NCBI GenBank assembly: GCA_041685755.1
Contig: JAWLFC010000010.1
Span: 1 to 48,349, forward strand
Direction: 5' to 3'
DNA from: Sva-07 sp041685755
GTDB taxonomy: Bacteria; Actinomycetota; Acidimicrobiia; Acidimicrobiales; Ilumatobacteraceae
DNA: 48,349 nt
Shown: in pieces, positions 26,529-34,639 of the stretch
How positions within the stretch are numbered: the stretch's first letter is position 1
Layout: each line of letters starts with the position of its first letter
Translations under genes and position numbers: made by a program
Notes under the pieces: generated by a model
What the model was told of the DNA's origin: nothing
What the model saw: the letters and a program-made list of their open reading frames with translations, nothing else
The model's database searches: none

Positions 26529-26644
26529 GGCGGCTCCTGTCGTTCGACGGTCTCGTCCAGGGTGGCACACATGTGAGCGCCGCCGTGGCCGGTGCGGGCT
26601 TCGACCGGTGATCGGCGTCGCCGACCGACAACGATGGGGAGCCT

Positions 26645-27904
26645 GTGTCGTCGACGTTCCGATCGCTGAAGTACCGCAACGCCCGGTTGTTCTTCATCGG
26701 TCTGGCGATCTCCAACGTCGGTACGTGGCTGCAACTCACGGCGATGGCGTTGCTGGTGTATCGCATCACCGGGGAGGCGACGACGGTCGGGATCACCGTG
26801 GCGTTCCAGTTCCTCCCGATGCTGGTGCTCGGCGCGTGGGCGGGCGCGATCGCCGACGGCTTCGACCGCCGCAAGATGGCGATCGTCACCCAGAGCGGGC
26901 TGGCCGCCCAGGCGCTCGTGCTGGGCACCCTCGACCTGCTCGGCGTGGTCAACCTGCCGGTGGTCTACGTGCTCTCGCTCGTGCTCGGTGTCGTCAACGC
27001 GTTCGACAACCCGGCTCGTCGCGGTCTCGTCACCGAACTCGTCCCGACCGCCGACATCCCCAACGCCACGTCGCTCAACACCGCGGTGATGACCGGGTCG
27101 CGCATCTTCGGGCCCGCCGTCGCCGCCTTCCTCGTGAGCACGATCGGCACCGCGTGGTGCTTCATCTTCAACGGGTTCACGTTCTTCGCCATCATCTTCT
27201 CGCTGCTGGCGATCCGTCCGGCGGAGATGTACACGATGCCGCGACGCCCCAAGGGCGGCAAACCGGTGCGCGAGGCCCTGGCGTTCGTCACCGGACGGCG
27301 TGACATGGCGATCATCTACGGCCTGCTCGTGATCATCTCGATCGTGGCGTTCAACCAGCAGGTGGTCCTTCCGAAGCTGGCCGACGTGCGCTGGGGCGGT
27401 GAGGAGTCGTTCGGTGTCGTGCTCGGCGTCATGTCGATCGGGTCGTTGGCGGGTTCGTTGCTGACCGCACGCCAGCACCAGGTCACCATGCGGTTCTTCT
27501 TCGGGGCGATCGTCACGATGGCGCTGGCGGGCCTCGGTCTGGCGTGGGCCCCGAACCTGTGGGTGGCATTCGCGTGGTCGATCCCGTTCGGCCTCGGTGG
27601 CGCGGCGTTCGTCGCCGGCGCCAACGCCATCACCCAGCAGGAGTGCCCGTCCGACATGCGCAGCCGTCTCCTGGCGCTGCAGGCGGTGGCGTTTCTCGGC
27701 TCGACGCCGATCGGCGGCCCGATCACGGGCTTCATCGCCGACAACGTCAGCGCCGAGTGGGCGCTCGCCTACAGCAGCGTGATCAGCCTGTGCTGTGTCG
27801 CGGTCGCCGCACCGCTGTGGCGGCGCCGCGTGCCGGCGACCCCGGAGCTCACGTCCGGTCAGCGGCTGATCCCGAGCGACGGCGCCGTCGATCAGTCGGC
27901 CTGA
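26645..27904 (+). CDS. MFS transporter, EntS/MFS_3-like
   Basis: A 419-residue protein with about 12 hydrophobic helices. The start FRSLKYRNARLFFIGLAISN and the loop GAWAGAIADGFDRRKMAI (the conserved loop between helices 2 and 3) match the MFS_3 family that includes the enterobactin exporter EntS. NAFDNPARRGLVTELVPTAD and ANAITQQECPSDMRSRLLAL are typical too. The substrate is unknown and no siderophore genes are adjacent. The GTG start follows GGGGAG closely. The 3' end overlaps the convergent flavodoxin gene by 13 bases. Confidence 0.88.
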   Translation: MSSTFRSLKYRNARLFFIGLAISNVGTWLQLTAMALLVYRITGEATTVGITVAFQFLPMLVLGAWAGAIADGFDRRKMAIVTQSGLAAQALVLGTLDLLGVVNLPVVYVLSLVLGVVNAFDNPARRGLVTELVPTADIPNATSLNTAVMTGSRIFGPAVAAFLVSTIGTAWCFIFNGFTFFAIIFSLLAIRPAEMYTMPRRPKGGKPVREALAFVTGRRDMAIIYGLLVIISIVAFNQQVVLPKLADVRWGGEESFGVVLGVMSIGSLAGSLLTARQHQVTMRFFFGAIVTMALAGLGLAWAPNLWVAFAWSIPFGLGGAAFVAGANAITQQECPSDMRSRLLALQAVAFLGSTPIGGPITGFIADNVSAEWALAYSSVISLCCVAVAAPLWRRRVPATPELTSGQRLIPSDGAVDQSA

Positions 27905-28419
27905 AGCGCGTCGGCGAGCGTTCGGCCCCAGGCGACGGCGCGGGCGTCCTCGTCGGGCTCGAGGTGGTTCTCCTTGTCGACGAAGAAGCTCTCCGGGTCG
28001 GCAACGAGGTCGAATCCGTGGCGGCGCAGCCGTTTGGCGATGCCCTTGGAGGCCTGGCCGGTGACCAACGCCGTGGCGTGGACCCTGGTGTCGAATGCCG
28101 CGGCGCGCCCGGTGCGGCCGTCGGGGAGGTCGTCGAACCAGTCGCGCAGTCCCGGTCCTTCGGCGTCGGGTTCGAGTTCGAGGTCGTCGTCCGTGGCGGC
28201 CATGTCCTTGGCTCCCTCGCGGCTGCGGTGGCTCGACATGCCGTGGACGTGGGTCGGCCCGCCGACCACGAGCAGATCGGCGGCGTCGATCAGCTCGGTC
28301 GTGGCGTCGTGGACCGCCACGACGGTCACCTCGGCGCCGCTGCGCAGGCCGTCGGCGACGTGGTCGGCGATGACGTGGGTGTTGCCGAACATGGACTCGT
28401 AGACGACGACGGCGCGCAT
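27892..28419 (-). CDS. Flavodoxin-domain protein
   Basis: A 175-residue single-domain flavodoxin-like protein. The N-terminal FMN phosphate loop is VVYESMFGNTHVIADHVADG and the second FMN-contact loop is VVGGPTHVHGMSS. A further block, AAAFDTRVHATALVTGQASKGIAKRL, closes the fold. It is longer and less acidic than small electron-carrier flavodoxins and resembles actinobacterial stand-alone flavodoxin-domain proteins of unknown partner. The ATG has an AGGAG site seven bases upstream. It overlaps the convergent MFS gene at its 3' end. Confidence 0.88.
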   Translation of the reverse strand: MRAVVVYESMFGNTHVIADHVADGLRSGAEVTVVAVHDATTELIDAADLLVVGGPTHVHGMSSHRSREGAKDMAATDDDLELEPDAEGPGLRDWFDDLPDGRTGRAAAFDTRVHATALVTGQASKGIAKRLRRHGFDLVADPESFFVDKENHLEPDEDARAVAWGRTLADALQAD

Positions 28420-28500
28420 GACTGTTCTCCTCGGTTGGCTCCGATGCGATCATGCGCGCCGAACGGGGCCGAGGTCACGGGCCGTTCGTCCCGGGGCGGC

Positions 28501-28546
28501 CGGAATCGGGCACGGCGAGGTGTGCGGCTGCGGAATCGGGTACAAC
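28501..28546 (+). promoter_or_regulatory. Photolyase upstream region with direct repeat
   Basis: CGGAATCGGG occurs at 28501-28510 and again at 28531-28540, each followed by (C/T)AC. TACAAC (28541-28546) sits 6 bases before the GTG at 28553 and could serve as a weak -10. The exact 30-base spacing suggests either a local duplication or paired binding sites. Confidence 0.35.
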
Positions 28547-28552
28547 CACGTC

Positions 28553-29875
28553 GTGGCTGTGCACCGGGCGATCCTGTGGTTCCGGCGCGACCTGCGCCTC
28601 GGCGACCATCCGGCGCTCCTCGCGGCCGGTGCCGACGGCGCCGAGGTCGTTCCCGTCTTCGTGGTCGATCCGGCCTTCGCCGCCTCGGGAGCCCCCAGGC
28701 TCGCCCACCTCCACGATTGCCTGGCCGAGCTCGACGCCGATCTGCTGGAGCGTTCGGGCGGCGGGCTCGTCGTGCTCCACGGTGACCCGGTCGAGGTGAT
28801 CCCACGGCTCGCCGCCGAACTCGGCGCCGACACGGTGTTCGTCAGCCGTGACTACGCCCCCTACGGCCGTCGCCGAGACGCCGCGGTCGCCGAGGCGTTG
28901 CGTGCCAACGGACGGACGCTGCACGGTGTCGGGTCGCCGTACGCCGTGACGCCGGGCTCGGTCCGCAAGGACGACGGCGACCCCTATGCGGTGTTCACCC
29001 CGTTCTCGAAGCGGTGGCGGCAGCACGGTTGGGATGTCCCGTACGAGTCGCCCGGCGACGTCCTGCTCGTCGGCGCCGGCTCCGACGGCATCGAGTCCGA
29101 CCCGTTGCCCGAACGTCCCGATGTCGACGCCGAGCTCCCGCCGGCGGGGGAGCAGGCGGCGCTCGACCGGTGGCGCGGTTTCCTCCACGGCGCTCTGGGC
29201 GACTATGCCGACGACCGTGACCGCCCGGCGCTCGACGGGACGAGCCGTCTGTCGCCGGCGCTCAAGTGGGGCACGGTCCATCCGCGGACGCTGCTGGCCG
29301 ACCTCGACGCATCCGGCGCCGGCTCGACAGCGCACACCGTGTTCTCCAGCGAACTGGCGTGGCGGGAGTTCTACGCCGACGTGTTGTTCGAGCAGCCCCG
29401 GACGGCGTGGGAGAACCTGAACCCGAAGATGGACGCCATGCCCGTCGACACCGATGCCGGGGCCCGGCATCGGTTCGACCGGTGGGCGGCGGGGGAGACC
29501 GGCTTCGGCATCGTCGATGCCGGGATGCGCCAGCTCCTGGCCACCGGCTGGATGCACAACCGGGTGCGGATGATCGTGGCGAGCTTCCTCGTGAAGGACC
29601 TGCACCTGCCGTGGCAGTGGGGTGCAGACTGGTTCCTGCGGCACCTCGTCGACGGCGACCTGGCATCGAACAACCACGGCTGGCAGTGGGCTGCGGGAAC
29701 CGGCACCGACGCTGCCCCCTATTTCCGGGTGTTCAACCCGACGCTCCAAGAGGAGCGCTACGACCCCGACGGGACCTACGTCGAGCACTGGGTGCCGGAG
29801 CCGGTCGAGCCGATGCTCGACCACAAGGTCGAACGCGACGACGCCCTGCGCCGCCTGAAGTCGATCCAATCCTGA
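28553..29875 (+). CDS. phr: Deoxyribodipyrimidine photo-lyase (class I CPD photolyase family)
   Basis: A 440-residue DNA photolyase. The N-terminal antenna-binding Rossmann domain opens with AILWFRRDLRLGDHPALLAA. The C-terminal FAD-binding domain contains TSRLSPALKWGTVHPR, WREFYADVL, ATGWMHNRVRMIVASFLVKD and the strongly conserved ASNNHGWQWAAGTGTDAAPYFR. These residues support light-driven repair of cyclobutane pyrimidine dimers. Asn rather than Asp in SNNHGW (the residue near flavin N5) also fits CPD photolyases rather than most cryptochromes. The GTG at 28553 is the first start consistent with the conserved N-terminus. A tandem repeat element begins four bases after the stop. Confidence 0.93.
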   Translation: MAVHRAILWFRRDLRLGDHPALLAAGADGAEVVPVFVVDPAFAASGAPRLAHLHDCLAELDADLLERSGGGLVVLHGDPVEVIPRLAAELGADTVFVSRDYAPYGRRRDAAVAEALRANGRTLHGVGSPYAVTPGSVRKDDGDPYAVFTPFSKRWRQHGWDVPYESPGDVLLVGAGSDGIESDPLPERPDVDAELPPAGEQAALDRWRGFLHGALGDYADDRDRPALDGTSRLSPALKWGTVHPRTLLADLDASGAGSTAHTVFSSELAWREFYADVLFEQPRTAWENLNPKMDAMPVDTDAGARHRFDRWAAGETGFGIVDAGMRQLLATGWMHNRVRMIVASFLVKDLHLPWQWGADWFLRHLVDGDLASNNHGWQWAAGTGTDAAPYFRVFNPTLQEERYDPDGTYVEHWVPEPVEPMLDHKVERDDALRRLKSIQS

Positions 29876-29878
29876 CCC

Positions 29879-29943
29879 CCTGCCCGTCCGGACCCGACCC
29901 CGACGCGCCTCCCTGCCCGTCCGGACCCGACCCCGACGGGCAG
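29879..29943 (+). repeat. Second tandem pair of the 30-base dispersed repeat
   Basis: Units at 29879-29908 and 29912-29941 match those at 15656-15716; the last unit ends GGGC instead of GCGC. That change lets CTGCCCGTC (29913-29921) pair with GACGGGCAG (29935-29943), a 9-bp hairpin between the photolyase and hrcA genes. Confidence 0.8.
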
Positions 29944-29979
29944 GGGCGGGGCGACGACAGGGTGGCCTGACCGCACGGG

Positions 29980-30006
29980 CTGGCAGTCGATAGGATCGAG
30001 TGCCAA
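29980..30006 (+). promoter_or_regulatory. CIRCE-like HrcA operator covering the hrcA -10
   Basis: CTGGCAGTC, then exactly 9 bases, then GAGTGCCAA. The right arm matches the CIRCE consensus arm GAGTGCTAA at 8 of 9 bases; the left arm matches TTAGCACTC at 6 of 9. The 9-base spacer contains TAGGAT (29991-29996), a good -10, and the operator ends at the base before the hrcA ATG. Bound HrcA would therefore block RNA polymerase directly. Confidence 0.78.
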
Positions 30007-31002
30007 ATGTTGGACGACCGCAAGACCTCGATCCTGAGCGCCGTGGTGCAGGAGTACATCGCCACCGCGCAGCCCGTCGGATCCAGCCACATCGCCGAGG
30101 CGCCGTCGATCAACGTGTCGTCGGCGACGGTCCGCAACGAGATGGCTCACCTGGAGCACGAGGGGTACCTGATCCAGCCGCACACCTCGGCGGGCCGGAT
30201 CCCGACCGACAAGGGATACCGATACTTCGTCGATCACCTCACCACGCCCGGGCGGCTCGACACCGCCACCACCCGACGGGTCGGAGACTTCTTCTCGGCG
30301 GCCCACGGGCGGCTCGAAGAACTGCTCCACGAGACCTCGAATCTCCTCGCGACGCTCACCAACAACGCCGGTGTGGTCGTCGGCCCCCGCGCCGAGGCAG
30401 TCCCGGTCCGCCGCGTGCAGATCGTCGGGCTGTCTGCCACGACGGCGACGGTGGTGGTCGTGTTCGCCAACGGCAGCGTCGAGAACGTGCCGCTGGAGCT
30501 GACCGAGGACGACGACGACCTCAAGCTGTCGGCAGCGGGCGTACACCTGTCGGCGGCGCTCGACGGCCGGGTGCTCGGATCGGTCACCGACGTGGCGTCG
30601 ACCGGCGACGCCGTGGTCGACCGGCTGTGCACGTCAGCGCTCGATGCGCTGCGGGCGACGGCCAGTCCCGACCAGGTCTTCACCGGCGGTGCTGCCGCCG
30701 TCGCCAACGCCTTCGACGCCGTCGAGGTCGTCCGCTCGGTGCTGGCGACGCTCGAGCAGCAGTTCGTCGTGGTCACGCTGGTCAGCGACATCGTGAACCG
30801 CGGCATGTCGGTGGCGATCGGGGTCGAGCACGGCGTCGAGCCGCTGTCGGCCTGCTCGGTCGTGGTCGCTCCCGTGGTGATCGACGGCGAGCATCTCGGC
30901 TCCGTCGGTGTGCTCGGCCCGACCCGGATGAACTACCCGCAGGCCCTCGCGACGGTCGAAGTGGTGAGCGACCAGCTCGGCCACCGCATCGAAGAGGGCT
31001 GA
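30007..31002 (+). CDS. hrcA: Heat-inducible transcription repressor HrcA
   Basis: A 331-residue repressor of chaperone genes. The N-terminal winged helix is typical: MLDDRKTSILSAVVQEYIAT, then NVSSATVRNEMAHLEHEGYLIQPHTSAGRIPTDKGYRYFVD, the family signature. The GAF-like effector part and dimerisation insert follow, ending with LGPTRMNYPQALATVEVVSDQL. HrcA binds CIRCE elements and is released on heat shock; a CIRCE-like site lies directly on its own promoter. dnaJ follows after 66 bases, so both are probably under the same control. No groEL or dnaK is in the window. Confidence 0.96.
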   Translation: MLDDRKTSILSAVVQEYIATAQPVGSSHIAEAPSINVSSATVRNEMAHLEHEGYLIQPHTSAGRIPTDKGYRYFVDHLTTPGRLDTATTRRVGDFFSAAHGRLEELLHETSNLLATLTNNAGVVVGPRAEAVPVRRVQIVGLSATTATVVVVFANGSVENVPLELTEDDDDLKLSAAGVHLSAALDGRVLGSVTDVASTGDAVVDRLCTSALDALRATASPDQVFTGGAAAVANAFDAVEVVRSVLATLEQQFVVVTLVSDIVNRGMSVAIGVEHGVEPLSACSVVVAPVVIDGEHLGSVGVLGPTRMNYPQALATVEVVSDQLGHRIEEG

Positions 31003-31068
31003 TCATGCTGGTGCAGATCGAGTTCCGGCGAGGCGGCGTCGCTTCCTTCCGGCATGATGGGGAAGATC

Positions 31069-32199
31069 ATGGCTGATTACTACGAGCTGCTCGGCGTGTC
31101 GCGGACCGCCAGCGCCGAGGAGATCAAGAAGGCGTACCGCCAGCGCGCTCGCGAGTTCCATCCCGACGCCAACCCCGACGACACCGCGGCCGCCGAACAG
31201 TTCAAGAAGATCGCCCGGGCCTACCAGGTGCTCTCCGACGACGCCCAGCGCGCCCGCTACGACCGCTACGGCGAAGCGGGCGTCGGTGGCAACGGTGGCG
31301 GTCCGACGGCCGAGGACATCTTCGGCGGCGGGCTCGGCGACATCTTCGAGACGTTCTTCGGTGGAGGTGGCAGCCCCTTCGGCGGCGGCCGCACCCGGGG
31401 TCCGTCCGGTCCACCACGGGGCCAGGACATCGAGGTCGTCGCCGACATCACCTTCGAGCAGTCCGTCTTCGGCGCCCAGGTCGACGTGTCGCTCAAGATT
31501 CCGGCGACGTGCGACGACTGCGGCGGGTCGGGCGCCGGCGCCGGCACCAGCCCGGTGACCTGCAGCGACTGTGGTGGCAGCGGCCAGGTGCAACGGGTAC
31601 GTCAGAGCCTGCTCGGCCAGATGGTCACCGCCAGCCCCTGCGGGCGCTGCGGTGGCCTCGGCCAGGTGATCACGACGCCGTGTGAGACGTGCCGGGGCGA
31701 GGGGCGGGTGACCGCCGACAAGACCTACCAGGTCGACGTCCCCGCCGGCGTCGACTCCGGCTCGACGCTGCGCCTCACCGGGCGGGGGGCCGTCGGCCCT
31801 CGTGGTGGACGGTCGGGCGACCTCTACGTGCACCTCCGGGTGGCGCCCCACGACCTCTTCGTGCGCGACGACCACGATCTGGTCACCGAGGTGCCGATCT
31901 CGATCGCCCAGGCAGCGCTGGGCACGGCGATCGAACTCGAGACGCTCGACGGCATCGAGCACCTCGTCGTGCCGCCGGGCACCCAGCCCGGTCGCGAGTT
32001 CGTCCTGCGTCAGCGCGGTGTGCCGCATCTGCGCGGTCGTGGTCGCGGTGACCTGCGGGCGCGGGTGCGCGTCGAGGTGCCCGAGAAGTTGAGCGAGAAG
32101 GAAGTCGAGCTGCTCACGGCCTACGCCGAGGGGCGCGGCGAGACCGTCGGCGCCGAGAAGGAAGGCCTCTTCACTCGCATCAAGTCGGCGTTCTCCTGA
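31069..32199 (+). CDS. dnaJ: Chaperone protein DnaJ
   Basis: A 376-residue type-I Hsp40. It has the J-domain (residues 1-70) with HPD at 31-33, a Gly/Phe-rich region (DIFGGGLGDIFETFFGGGGSPFGGG) and four CxxCxGxG zinc repeats (CDDCGGSG, CSDCGGSG, CGRCGGLG, CETCRGEG). The C-terminal client-binding and dimerisation domains complete the chain. It stimulates DnaK ATPase and delivers unfolded clients. The start at 31069 is chosen over an ATG five codons upstream (31054) because GGGGAAG sits three bases before it and the family begins MADYYELLG. The position next to hrcA, and not with dnaK-grpE, matches the second dnaJ copy of actinobacteria. Confidence 0.96.
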   Translation: MADYYELLGVSRTASAEEIKKAYRQRAREFHPDANPDDTAAAEQFKKIARAYQVLSDDAQRARYDRYGEAGVGGNGGGPTAEDIFGGGLGDIFETFFGGGGSPFGGGRTRGPSGPPRGQDIEVVADITFEQSVFGAQVDVSLKIPATCDDCGGSGAGAGTSPVTCSDCGGSGQVQRVRQSLLGQMVTASPCGRCGGLGQVITTPCETCRGEGRVTADKTYQVDVPAGVDSGSTLRLTGRGAVGPRGGRSGDLYVHLRVAPHDLFVRDDHDLVTEVPISIAQAALGTAIELETLDGIEHLVVPPGTQPGREFVLRQRGVPHLRGRGRGDLRARVRVEVPEKLSEKEVELLTAYAEGRGETVGAEKEGLFTRIKSAFS

Positions 32200-32201
32200 C
32201 G

Positions 32202-32894
32202 GTGGGCCCGTCGGTGCTGAGGTCGACGAGCGCCCACGTCTTCGTCGATGCCGACCTCCTCGACGGCGACGACATCGCTCTCGACGACGACGTCGAGCAC
32301 CACCTGCGCCGGGTGCTGCGCCTGCGCGACGGCAAGACGGTCGGCGTGACCGATGGCGAGGGACGATGGCGACTGGCGACGGTGCGAGCGACGACGTCGG
32401 TGCTGACGCTGGAGTCGGCGACCGACGTCGTGGTCGAGGAGCGGCCCGCACCGATCACGATCGCCGTGGCCATCCCGAAGGGCGACCGCCTCGACTGGCT
32501 GGTGCAGAAGACCACCGAGATCGGTGTCGACCGGATCCAGCTCCTGCATGCCGAGCGGTCCGTGGTGCGCTGGAGGCCCGAGAAGGTCGCCACCCAGCTG
32601 GCACGGCTCGAGCGCGTCGCCGAGGAGGCCTGTCGTCAGAGCCGTCGCGTGTGGCGGGTCGAGATCCTGGCGCCGGTGGACGCCGTCGCCGTGCTCGCCG
32701 ACGTCGTGGTGGCCGAGCCCAGCGGTCGACGCTTCGCGTCGGGCGACCGAGCCATCGCCGTCGGACCCGAGGGGGGATGGGCGGACACCGAGCTGGCGCT
32801 CGCCGCCGAGACGGCCACGCTCGGTGCCAACGTGCTGCGTACGGAGACCGCTGCGGTGGCAGCATCGGCACTCTGCGTGGCATTCAACCGCTGA
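32202..32894 (+). CDS. rsmE: 16S rRNA (uracil1498-N3)-methyltransferase
   Basis: A 230-residue SPOUT methyltransferase. An N-terminal PUA-like domain (HHLRRVLRLRDGKTVGVTDGEG) is followed by the knotted catalytic domain: AIPKGDRLDWLVQKTTEIGVDRI, then EEACRQSRR, IAVGPEGGWADTEL and the SAM-binding LGANVLRTETAAVAA. It would methylate N3 of U1498 in 16S rRNA. The GTG start lies two bases after the dnaJ stop, so it is translated from the same mRNA. The hrcA-dnaJ-rsmE order is widely conserved. Confidence 0.95.
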   Translation: MGPSVLRSTSAHVFVDADLLDGDDIALDDDVEHHLRRVLRLRDGKTVGVTDGEGRWRLATVRATTSVLTLESATDVVVEERPAPITIAVAIPKGDRLDWLVQKTTEIGVDRIQLLHAERSVVRWRPEKVATQLARLERVAEEACRQSRRVWRVEILAPVDAVAVLADVVVAEPSGRRFASGDRAIAVGPEGGWADTELALAAETATLGANVLRTETAAVAASALCVAFNR

Positions 32895-32899
32895 CGGTC

Positions 32900-32927
32900 T
32901 ATGCTGTGGCAGTTACCCTCGGGTAAC
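32900..32927 (+). promoter_or_regulatory. bldD promoter with 16-bp palindromic operator at the start site
   Basis: TATGCT (32900-32905) is a good -10, so transcription would begin near 32912. Exactly there begins GTTACCCTCGGGTAAC (32912-32927), with perfect 7-base arms around a TC centre. The arms fit BldD half-sites (TnACnC / GnGTnA), but the centre is 2 bases rather than the 1 I recall for the Streptomyces consensus. Autorepression is inferred. Confidence 0.65.
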
Positions 32928-32995
32928 GAGCCGGGCGGTCGGCAGGCGGGCGCCACCGAACGCATCATCGAGTACATCACGAAGGCGGAACACAG

Positions 32996-33511
32996 ATGTC
33001 AATCGTCGACGAAGAAGCTCCATCGCTGTACAGCCGACAGGTGGGTGAACGCTTGCGGGTCATCCGCAAGCAGAAGCGGTTGTCGCTGCAGGAGGTCGAG
33101 GCCCAGTCGAACCAGGAGTTCAAGGCGTCGGTCCTCGGCGCCTACGAACGTGGCGAGCGGGCACTGTCGGTGCCGCGCCTCGACCGGCTGTCGCAGTTCT
33201 ACGCCGTCCCGGTGGAGCAGTTGCTGCCCCGCGAGGTCACGGGGACCGAGGCGGCAGTGGCGCTCCAGTCCTCGGTCAACAAGAAGCTGGCGATCGACGT
33301 CGCCAAGCTGGTGCAGCTCAAGGGAGCGCCGTTCGAGATGCTGGCCCGGTACCTGAAGCTGATCCAGGTGCAGCGCCAGGACTTCAACGGCCGGGTGATC
33401 ACCGTGCGCGGCGACGACACTCGCTCGATCGCGGCGATGCTCGACGTTCCGGTCGACCAGGTGGCCGAACGGCTGGCGGCACTCGACCTGTTGTTCGTCC
33501 CCAACGCCTGA
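32996..33511 (+). CDS. bldD: BldD-family XRE transcriptional regulator
   Basis: 171 residues. Residues 15-78 are an XRE-type helix-turn-helix (GERLRVIRKQKRLSLQEVEAQSNQ, GAYERGERALSVPRLDRLS, FYAVPVEQLLP), very like Streptomyces BldD. The C-terminal domain keeps the two-part c-di-GMP-binding signature of BldD, RxD-X8-RxxD: Arg127-Gln-Asp129, eight residues, then Arg138-Gly-Asp-Asp141. In Streptomyces a c-di-GMP tetramer bridges two C-terminal domains and drives DNA binding to repress development genes. The leader is about 84 bases. The gene sits between rsmE and hemW with its own promoter and palindrome. No diguanylate cyclase is in the window. Confidence 0.88.
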   Translation: MSIVDEEAPSLYSRQVGERLRVIRKQKRLSLQEVEAQSNQEFKASVLGAYERGERALSVPRLDRLSQFYAVPVEQLLPREVTGTEAAVALQSSVNKKLAIDVAKLVQLKGAPFEMLARYLKLIQVQRQDFNGRVITVRGDDTRSIAAMLDVPVDQVAERLAALDLLFVPNA

Positions 33512-33556
33512 TCGCACGATCGACGGGCCGGTCGCCGACGGCGGTTGACTGGGGAG

Positions 33557-34639
33557 ATGCCCAGGTCCGATTTCGGGGTGTACGTCCACATCCCGTTCTG
33601 CGCCTCCAAGTGCGAATACTGCGCGTTCGCGACCTGGACCGACCGTCATCACCTCATCGACGCCTACCTCGCCGCGCTGGTCACCGAGATCTCCGCCGCG
33701 GTCGCTGCCGGGATGCGCCCGGCGCAGACCGTGTTCGTCGGTGGCGGCACGCCGACGCTCGTTCCCGCTGACGCCATCGCGACGGTGATCGCCTCGATCC
33801 CGGTCGTCGACGGTGCCGAGGTCACCGTCGAGTGCAACCCCGACGACGTCAGCGTCGACATGCTGCGGACGTACCGCGCCGCCGGGGTCAACCGGGTCAG
33901 CCTCGGCGTGCAGTCGATGTCGGCCCACGTCCTCGCCGCCCTGGGTCGTACCCACGATCAGGCCAACGTGCACCGCGCCGTCGAGGCGATCCGGGCCGCG
34001 GAGCTGCCGACGTTCAACCTCGACCTGATCTACGGGGCGGTCGGCGAGACGCTCGACGACTGGCGCACGACGGTGAAGGCGGCGCTGGCGTTCGACCCGC
34101 CGCACATCTCGGCCTACGGGCTCACCGTCGAGGCGGGCACGCCGCTGGCCGTCCAGGTCGACCGGCATCCCGACGACGACGACCAGGCCGACAAGTACGA
34201 GATCGTCGACGAGTTGCTCACCGCTGCCGGGTTGACCAACTACGAGGTGTCGAACTGGGCGCGACCCGGCCACGAGTCGCACCACAACCACCTCTACTGG
34301 GACCAGGCGGACTACCGCGGCTTCGGCTGCGCGGCGCACTCGCATGCTGCTGGCCGTCGCTGGTGGAACGTCCGCACGCCGGATCGCTACATCGATCTCG
34401 TGAGCCGGGGTGAGTCGGTCGAGGCGTCGTCGGAGACCCTCGACGACGCGACGCGCCGCTTCGAGGGCCTCCAGCTCGCGCTGCGCACCCGAGACGGCGT
34501 CGAGCGCGAGGCGTTCGACGACGAGACGCTCGACCTGTTGGCCGAGCTGGTCGTCGACCACCCGCACGACCCCCGCCGCGTCGTGCTCACGCGTCGCGGC
34601 CGGCTGATGGCGAACGAGGTCTCACTCCGTCTTCGCTGA
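33557..34639 (+). CDS. hemW: Radical SAM heme chaperone HemW (HemN-like)
   Basis: 360 residues from ATG 33557; a TTG at 33545 is possible because GGGGAG directly abuts the ATG. The start region FGVYVHIPFCASKCEYCAF carries the radical-SAM C-x3-C-x2-C cluster motif (Cys15, 19, 22) and the extra aromatic pattern of HemW. Further blocks are VFVGGGTPTLV, VECNPDDV, GVQSMSAHVLAALGRTH and FNLDLIYGAVGETLDDW, and the HemN C-terminal domain contains YEVSNWARPGHESHHNHLYW. HemW inserts heme into target proteins rather than oxidising coproporphyrinogen. Its 3' end overlaps the convergent oxygenase gene by 18 bases. Confidence 0.92.
   Translation: MPRSDFGVYVHIPFCASKCEYCAFATWTDRHHLIDAYLAALVTEISAAVAAGMRPAQTVFVGGGTPTLVPADAIATVIASIPVVDGAEVTVECNPDDVSVDMLRTYRAAGVNRVSLGVQSMSAHVLAALGRTHDQANVHRAVEAIRAAELPTFNLDLIYGAVGETLDDWRTTVKAALAFDPPHISAYGLTVEAGTPLAVQVDRHPDDDDQADKYEIVDELLTAAGLTNYEVSNWARPGHESHHNHLYWDQADYRGFGCAAHSHAAGRRWWNVRTPDRYIDLVSRGESVEASSETLDDATRRFEGLQLALRTRDGVEREAFDDETLDLLAELVVDHPHDPRRVVLTRRGRLMANEVSLRLR

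Noticed and set aside
31054..31068. An upstream ATG for dnaJ
   Set aside because: The ATG at 31069 has a GGGGAAG site at normal spacing and begins the conserved MADYYELLG.
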